From the NCBI GenBank assembly GCA_002441045.1, contig DJWQ01000149.1, positions 1 to 17,529 of the forward strand: DNA of 17,529 nucleotides. The letters are read 5' to 3'. Source of the stretch: Firmicutes bacterium UBA6226 (GTDB taxonomy: Bacteria; Bacillota_A; Clostridia; Peptostreptococcales; Acidaminobacteraceae). The notes beneath the pieces are model-generated. The model made no database searches, was not told the DNA's origin, and was given only the letters and a program-made list of their open reading frames with translations. This document shows, in pieces, positions 12,733-17,529 of this stretch. Within the stretch, counting starts at the first letter, position 1. Each line of letters starts with the position of its first letter. The position numbers and the translations under genes are program-made.

Positions 12733-14691
12733 TCAATAGTTAGTAATTAATACTTCTTGAGTCTTTCCGTTTTTATCTTTAATCTGATAATTTGAGTTAT
12801 TGTAGTTTGCGCTTAAATAAATAATATTATATCTATTACTCAAAGCCCACTGCAGCAATTCATTATGAACCTCACCTTTATGTTCAATGACATTAGATAA
12901 GGCAAATTTATGTCCTGCTAATGATGCTTTGCTTAAGAAATCGAGCAAATCATTTTCATCTTTATGTGACCATCCATTGTTCTCATTATAACTTGCATTA
13001 CCAAGTATATATGGTGGGTCGCAGTATATGAATGCGTTTGCGTATTGTTCAATTTTTATCTCTTTAAAGTCTTTAGAATAAACGAATAAATTATGATTTT
13101 TAATCATGATAGCAAAATCTTTAATATTTCTTCTTGTCGATGAATTTAGATCTCTCTTTCCAACTGGCATATTGAACTCTTTGCTAGAATTAAATCGAAT
13201 CTGATTATTAAACGCAAAAATTATGAGTGTTAAAAGAACAAAATCTTTAACTTCAGAGCTCTTTAAGGAATTGTAATATTGTCTTAATTTTGAATAACCT
13301 TCTTTATTGAATGAACCAACCCCATTATCGCTACTGCACCCATAATACTCGTAACCATTCAAATTAGTGTCGCTTAACCCATATTTTTTGATAATGCTCT
13401 CTATTTTTCCAATAATATAATCAGAATCATACTTATAAAACAGCTTTACTAGTCTTGCAACTTCTTTCTGTTTATCATTATATATCGTTGTTAGTGAACT
13501 AACATTAACCCCGACGTTAAACCCTCCGCCAAATAAATCAATGAAAACATCATGTTTTTTCGGCATCCGTTCAAAAAGCTGTGGTATTAATTTGTACTTT
13601 CCACCTGTATAATTGAGCGGAGACTTTGCATAACCATTTATTTTCTCTACTGTACTATATTCCTGTTCATCGCCAACAATACAGAGAAACAACCGTTCTT
13701 TGTGGTCTAAAATCTTTGATTTACCTGTAGTAAACTGATTAAATTCTTTTTCGAATATTTTTACTTCTCCTCTTTTTGAAAGAGCATTAATAATATCCGA
13801 ATCAGAGATTTTTGCTTGTGAACGTCCAGCACCATTTGTCCCCATGTTGTTGTATGAGACCAATATGTACTTCGCCTTTATATTGCTGATTAAATCTGAG
13901 AAATGACGAGGTGCTGAACTAAGACAGTACTTGCTCTTTATTGAGTCATCACGTTTCATTTTCTTTGCTACACCAAAGACTTCGGGTTTATCCCACTTAG
14001 CAACATTTTCTAATAGGTGATAAGCATCCGAATATTGACGTGAATTGTAAGGCGGATCGATATATACTAAATCGGCTTCAATTGTTTTCACCAATTCATT
14101 TGCATCACTGTTGAAAATCAGATTATTACTATTTACTTCATTCAATGGTAAGTCCAACATTAGCATCTTAATTCGATCACTCTTAGCCTTACCTAAAATA
14201 TATGCATCATAATGTCCTACAGTATTTGCAATACGATCCATAGCATAAATTAATGATGTTATCAAAATTGATTTTTCTCTTCTATTGATTTCCTGGTTAT
14301 TAAATTTTGATTCAATATCTTCCCTGATGTAACCTATCAGTCGAGAATTCCTAGTATTAAAATATGTTTCTTTAAAATTGATAGAGAAATAATTATCTGT
14401 GTCACATTCAATCGAATTATAGTTGTTTATCAAATTTTGAATTTTTTCATGATCAAATTCTTCAGCAGAGAACCACGAATGATATGCAACATAATTTGAT
14501 TGAAGAATATCATTAACTATTATCGATGTATGAAGATCATTAAATGTTGCTGCCACATTACCCGTTCCAGCAAAAATATCTGCAAAGCTGTTGATTCCAA
14601 CACATTCATCCAAAACAACTTTCTTTATAAAATCAATCAGTTTGGTTTTACTCCCTAAATATCTTCTATTTCTAATTGCTATCGTTTCCAT
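12733..14691 (-). CDS. Type IIS double adenine-N6 methyltransferase (FokI-methylase-like fusion)
   Basis: This 652-residue protein is two D12-class (Dam/DpnM-like) methyltransferases in tandem. The first has RYLGSKTKL at 10-18, the SAM motif FADIFAGTGN at 36-45 and DPPYNSRQY at 212-220, with a closing HKERLFLC near 330. The second has YTGGKYKL at 361-368, DLFGGGFNVG at 385-394 and DPPY at 558-561, with SNVIEHKGEVH near 600. M.FokI (about 647 residues) has the same layout, each half methylating the adenine of one strand of an asymmetric site, so this enzyme should protect both strands of a non-palindromic site such as GGATC or GGATG. It follows the AlwI-type endonuclease gene by 76 bp with GGAG before its ATG. 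Both active sites are intact. Confidence 0.92.
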   Translation of the reverse strand: METIAIRNRRYLGSKTKLIDFIKKVVLDECVGINSFADIFAGTGNVAATFNDLHTSIIVNDILQSNYVAYHSWFSAEEFDHEKIQNLINNYNSIECDTDNYFSINFKETYFNTRNSRLIGYIREDIESKFNNQEINRREKSILITSLIYAMDRIANTVGHYDAYILGKAKSDRIKMLMLDLPLNEVNSNNLIFNSDANELVKTIEADLVYIDPPYNSRQYSDAYHLLENVAKWDKPEVFGVAKKMKRDDSIKSKYCLSSAPRHFSDLISNIKAKYILVSYNNMGTNGAGRSQAKISDSDIINALSKRGEVKIFEKEFNQFTTGKSKILDHKERLFLCIVGDEQEYSTVEKINGYAKSPLNYTGGKYKLIPQLFERMPKKHDVFIDLFGGGFNVGVNVSSLTTIYNDKQKEVARLVKLFYKYDSDYIIGKIESIIKKYGLSDTNLNGYEYYGCSSDNGVGSFNKEGYSKLRQYYNSLKSSEVKDFVLLTLIIFAFNNQIRFNSSKEFNMPVGKRDLNSSTRRNIKDFAIMIKNHNLFVYSKDFKEIKIEQYANAFIYCDPPYILGNASYNENNGWSHKDENDLLDFLSKASLAGHKFALSNVIEHKGEVHNELLQWALSNRYNIIYLSANYNNSNYQIKDKNGKTQEVLITNY

Positions 14692-14767
14692 ACTGACTCC
14701 ATTTCCATTTTAGGCATCTAATGCATCTATTATAACTTATGATATACCTAAATGAAAGCATAAAAAA

Positions 14768-16750
14768 CTATAAAATTGTTACAATATCTTTTTGATACCA
14801 TTCATTGCTAATTCGAGGTGACAAAAACGCATTTTCAAAAATAGAGTAAAGTGAAGCATAATCTCGATTGTTTAGAATGATTTGCTTTATATCTCTTCCA
14901 TCTAATGTGATTATTTTTATTCTTGCTTCTTCAAACCCATCAATTTCATAATCTTTTTGTAGTCTAAATGTTTGCATGGTCTTCTTGCTCAGTACAGAAG
15001 CTACGAAGACACAATAGTCATTGACATTCCTTGACTTTAGAAGTTGTGATTCAAGATGTCTGGTTACTGGTTCCCATTCCATTTGTCTTTGCGAATCTCT
15101 TTCACTCAGTGTAACTTCTAAAAGCATGTTATGATTAGGATACGTATCTGTGCCTTCGTAGGTAAACACTAAATCTGCATTACCACCAATGGCATGTGAT
15201 TTAGGAAGATAATTCGCGTCCAATGAAAGTTTGAGAAAATCTTCTATAAAACCGATTCTTCCGCTCTGCTTATACCAGATAATACCAATGATATACTCGA
15301 AGCATGTCGATGGAGTTGCATCATCTGTAACTAATTCCTTAATCCGTTCATCATTTCTATCAATAAATGAATCCATCAACTCTAATAGTACTTCTTCAGG
15401 AAACTTTAGATCAATAAGCTCGTTAAACTCTTGATTTCTCTTATTCTTTAAAAACAGCTCAATGTCTGTGATCTCAGGATCAATACCAAGCTTAATCTGA
15501 ACACTACGATAAACATCATTCTTGCTTTTATCTAAAACAGGATTAATATCCACCAATGATATGTCTTTAAGGTACTTAATTATGTACTCATCTTGATTTA
15601 GTAATGGTTCTTCTAGCAAATCATCAACTAAATCTTCAAAAAAAGCTGAAGCTAAAGTTGTTAATGAAAATTGTTCTTGATTATACTTAATTATGTCTGT
15701 AAGCAAAAAATATCTTCTATTCAAATCAAAGTAATCCTCGAGAGTACTCTCCCATTTCATCGTATGCCATGCATAAAAGAACTTTTCCTTAAATGCATTA
15801 TCCGTTGAACTGCTAAAAAGTTCATTCTCATAAATTCTCGTAATAGAATCTGAATTGATTTTTCTGTTGTTAACTTTTAAATATTTTCTCCAAGAAACCT
15901 GCTGATTACTATTAATCTTTTTCAACATTAAATGTAATCTCTTAGCTTTTGAAATTTTTACTTCGACTGAGTCAATATCTTTGTTTCTGAACATATCAAA
16001 AAGACATTGATATACCGGAAATATAGGTTTGTCATATAAAGTGGATTTACGATTAAATCCAATTGCTGTAATGGTATCTTCAGAAACATCTGGAGAACTA
16101 AGCAACAGTTCTAAAGCTTCGTTATAATTTGACATGCTTGAGATCTTGTTAGCAATTATGGAATCGATAGAAACTTCACCATTTCGTAGTTGTACAATCG
16201 TTTCTGAAGTATCAATAACATCAGATACGTTTAGACAAGTTGGTAACAAATATGTGAACTCTTGTCTACTGAGATATTCATGTTTTGTTACTAGGTATAG
16301 AAATGCCAGAAAGGGTTTAATTTTTATGTCATCTTCGTATATTTGCGTTTTAAGAAGTTGTTTTAAATAGACAAAGCTGTCTTTATCAATCTCAAAAAAC
16401 TCATCATTTTGCCCTGCTTCTAGTTCACGTATAGATAAGATTTTATTCCCTATTTCAGTGAGTTTTCTAGAATCTCTATCAACTAAACCTAGGTCTGCTA
16501 ACGCAGATGTTAATTGTCGTGCATCCTTTGCTTTGTTCGGAGCTGTTCCTCTAATAAAAGGTTTACCGTCAATACTTTTAGTAGACAGCAGATCATAATA
16601 CTTATTTTGAAGATTAGGAGCCCACTGTTCATCAGGATATTGCAAAAATAGTTCTTTTAGTGCATTTAGCTGAATTTCAATTTTGAGATTAAGATTACTT
16701 TCTCTAAATGTGGTGTTCCCAATTGTCCAAACATATTTCTTAAATGTCAT
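14768..16750 (-). CDS. AlwI-family type IIS restriction endonuclease
   Basis: About 660 residues from the ATG at 16750, which has GGGAG 9 nt upstream (an in-frame TTG lies 9 nt earlier). The N-terminal part (VWTIGNTTFRE, then winged-helix-like ALADLGLVDRDSRKLTEIGNKI) looks like the DNA-recognition domain of AlwI/FokI-type enzymes. The C-terminal part holds a PD-(D/E)xK nuclease core: E488 in FEYIIGI, D529 in GGNADLVF, E548-V-T in LLEVTLSER, then MEWEPVTRHL at 560-569, a motif I associate with the AlwI family. It would cut outside an asymmetric site, GGATC for AlwI itself; the target here is not proven. A TATAAT hexamer at 16774-16779 may be the -10 of the cassette's own promoter, without a good -35. 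The catalytic residues are intact. Confidence 0.85.
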   Translation of the reverse strand: MTFKKYVWTIGNTTFRESNLNLKIEIQLNALKELFLQYPDEQWAPNLQNKYYDLLSTKSIDGKPFIRGTAPNKAKDARQLTSALADLGLVDRDSRKLTEIGNKILSIRELEAGQNDEFFEIDKDSFVYLKQLLKTQIYEDDIKIKPFLAFLYLVTKHEYLSRQEFTYLLPTCLNVSDVIDTSETIVQLRNGEVSIDSIIANKISSMSNYNEALELLLSSPDVSEDTITAIGFNRKSTLYDKPIFPVYQCLFDMFRNKDIDSVEVKISKAKRLHLMLKKINSNQQVSWRKYLKVNNRKINSDSITRIYENELFSSSTDNAFKEKFFYAWHTMKWESTLEDYFDLNRRYFLLTDIIKYNQEQFSLTTLASAFFEDLVDDLLEEPLLNQDEYIIKYLKDISLVDINPVLDKSKNDVYRSVQIKLGIDPEITDIELFLKNKRNQEFNELIDLKFPEEVLLELMDSFIDRNDERIKELVTDDATPSTCFEYIIGIIWYKQSGRIGFIEDFLKLSLDANYLPKSHAIGGNADLVFTYEGTDTYPNHNMLLEVTLSERDSQRQMEWEPVTRHLESQLLKSRNVNDYCVFVASVLSKKTMQTFRLQKDYEIDGFEEARIKIITLDGRDIKQIILNNRDYASLYSIFENAFLSPRISNEWYQKDIVTIL

Positions 16751-16839
16751 ATTAATCAACTCCCATTATAAAAATTATATCAAATTCTTGCTTAAATCGA
16801 ACATAAATAAGGGAATCAATCATTTAATTTTACATTTTT

Positions 16840-17268
16840 TTAGAAAGAAGGCAGTTCTGATACCTTGTAATTCATCCATTTTCTAATCATGATATTTATT
16901 CTTTTGTATTTATCTGATTTAGAAAAGTTATTCACTTTATTTTCTATTATTAACTGTTTGAGAAGCAAAATCTCATCACATGTTATTTTTGAAAGAAAAG
17001 AATAATAACTGCTTATTATTTTGTTGTTATTAAAAACTTGTTTCTCTATTATGTCCATCTTATCCAACCAATACAACAAGTCACTGTCACCTGAAGAACG
17101 TGAGCCAGATGATCCTATTCGATCGTATGAGACACCTTTGTATCCGATAAGCTTCATGTTATAGAACTCCAATTTTTCCTGGAGTTCTTTTTCTTTTCTC
17201 ATCGCTCTTCTCACATCATCAATCCACTTGTAGAAGGGTTCGTTTAATCCACGATTCGAATGACTCAT
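16840..17268 (-). CDS. Phage regulator-like protein (DUF1492/ArpU-type late regulator candidate)
   Basis: I chose the ATG at 17268, 10 nt after AGGAGG, giving 142 residues; a TTG gives eight more. The N-terminal half has a helical, charged region (WIDDVRRAMRKEKELQEKLEFYNMK), then YDRIGSSGSRSSGDSDLLYWLDK, a Ser/Gly linker pattern seen in small Gram-positive phage proteins encoded just before the packaging genes. The C-terminal half (ITCDEILLLKQLIIE ... IMIRKWMNYK) resembles a helical DNA-binding region like that of ArpU/sigma-70-like late regulators. It probably switches on late phage genes; the array and promoter at 11740-11891 are natural targets, now separated from it by the inserted restriction cassette. 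The assignment rests on layout and weak motifs. Confidence 0.5.
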   Translation of the reverse strand: MSHSNRGLNEPFYKWIDDVRRAMRKEKELQEKLEFYNMKLIGYKGVSYDRIGSSGSRSSGDSDLLYWLDKMDIIEKQVFNNNKIISSYYSFLSKITCDEILLLKQLIIENKVNNFSKSDKYKRINIMIRKWMNYKVSELPSF

Positions 17269-17529
17269 TTGACATCTTCCTCCTGTGTTCAAATTGTTTA
17301 AGATTCTTTTGAAGTGAATCTCTCATGAATGCGAATTTATCCTCTATGGGTGGATTAGGATTTTTAGAGTATTTAACGATGTAGTCTACAGCCGCTAATA
17401 CATCATCAAATCCATAACCTCTGATGGTTTCTTCAAAGAGGATGTTGTATTTGATGACATCAAGTGAGGTTTCATCGATGTATTTGTTTTTGATTAAAGA
17501 ATTGGTAATAAAATGTAATTTAGGGAGGC
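17219..17529 (-). CDS. C-terminal end of a phage gene, start beyond the window
   Basis: An open frame of 103 codons runs from the window edge to a TGA at 17219-17221. It overlaps the start of the next gene by 50 nt and contains that gene's ribosome site. The peptide includes KNKYIDETSLDVIKYNILFE, then GYGFDDVLAAVDYIVKYSKN and FMRDSLQKNLKQFE, a helical, soluble segment. It resembles the C-terminal part of phage replication proteins of the DnaD-like kind, but I am not sure of the family. The overlap is typical of compact phage early regions. Confidence 0.65.
   Translation of the reverse strand, partial: LPKLHFITNSLIKNKYIDETSLDVIKYNILFEETIRGYGFDDVLAAVDYIVKYSKNPNPPIEDKFAFMRDSLQKNLKQFEHRRKMSNESFESWIKRTLLQVD

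Noticed and set aside
16774..16805. Promoter for the restriction cassette.
   Set aside because: A TATAAT hexamer is present but no acceptable -35 lies at 16-18 bp, so I did not list it as a feature.
1..17529. Prophage attachment sites or an integrase within the window.
   Set aside because: I found no integrase gene and no convincing long direct repeats flanking the element; the ends lie outside the window.

Overview
The window is a low-GC, strongly one-directional stretch: every supported gene lies on the minus strand, so transcription runs from high to low coordinates. TGA is used as a stop (for example at 17219) and every Trp I read is TGG, so the standard code applies. Together with AGGAGG-type ribosome sites, several TTG starts, a PadR regulator, a lipoprotein and Gram-positive-style phage genes, this suggests a low-GC Bacillota or an Acholeplasma/Izemoplasma-type mollicute. 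I cannot name the species. The content is that of a degraded prophage or phage-derived island carrying defence-type cargo.

In transcription order: (1) 17529-16840, the end of a phage gene and a 142-residue protein resembling phage late-transcription regulators. (2) 16750-11928, an inserted restriction-modification cassette: an AlwI-type type IIS endonuclease, a FokI-methylase-like fusion of two adenine methyltransferases, and an unknown 240-residue protein with a HEPN-like R-x4-H motif. (3) 11927-11582, a non-coding control region with an 11-bp-periodic repeat array, a perfect dyad, a near-consensus promoter and a terminator-like hairpin. (4) 11581-7253, a phage packaging/modification module: small-terminase-like protein, ParB-methyltransferase fusion, three small phage proteins (one with a papain-like Cys/His/Asp pattern), S-adenosylmethionine synthetase and an HNH endonuclease.

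(5) Directly after the HNH gene, where a large terminase, portal, capsid and tail genes would be expected, there is instead a consensus promoter driving a HAAS-type membrane protein and a PadR regulator. A secreted chymotrypsin-fold protease follows, split by a -1 frameshift. (6) 4356-3018 holds a small-ORF region, strong terminators and a holin-type cassette whose main gene is broken by an amber codon and a frameshift. (7) 2906-1 is a tight five-gene operon: a small membrane protein, a zincin-type peptidase, a nucleotidyltransferase-fold protein, an Abi_2 (AbiD/F-type, HEPN) protein and a surface lipoprotein with a trypsin-like domain cut by the window edge.

The lesions, the missing virion genes and the cargo at both ends point to a cryptic prophage kept for its accessory genes. 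The most interesting signals are the nucleotidyltransferase-Abi operon, the HEPN-like gene behind the type IIS system, the 11-bp repeat array upstream of the packaging promoter, and a bipartite 33-bp element present twice with identical spacing upstream of two phage operons.
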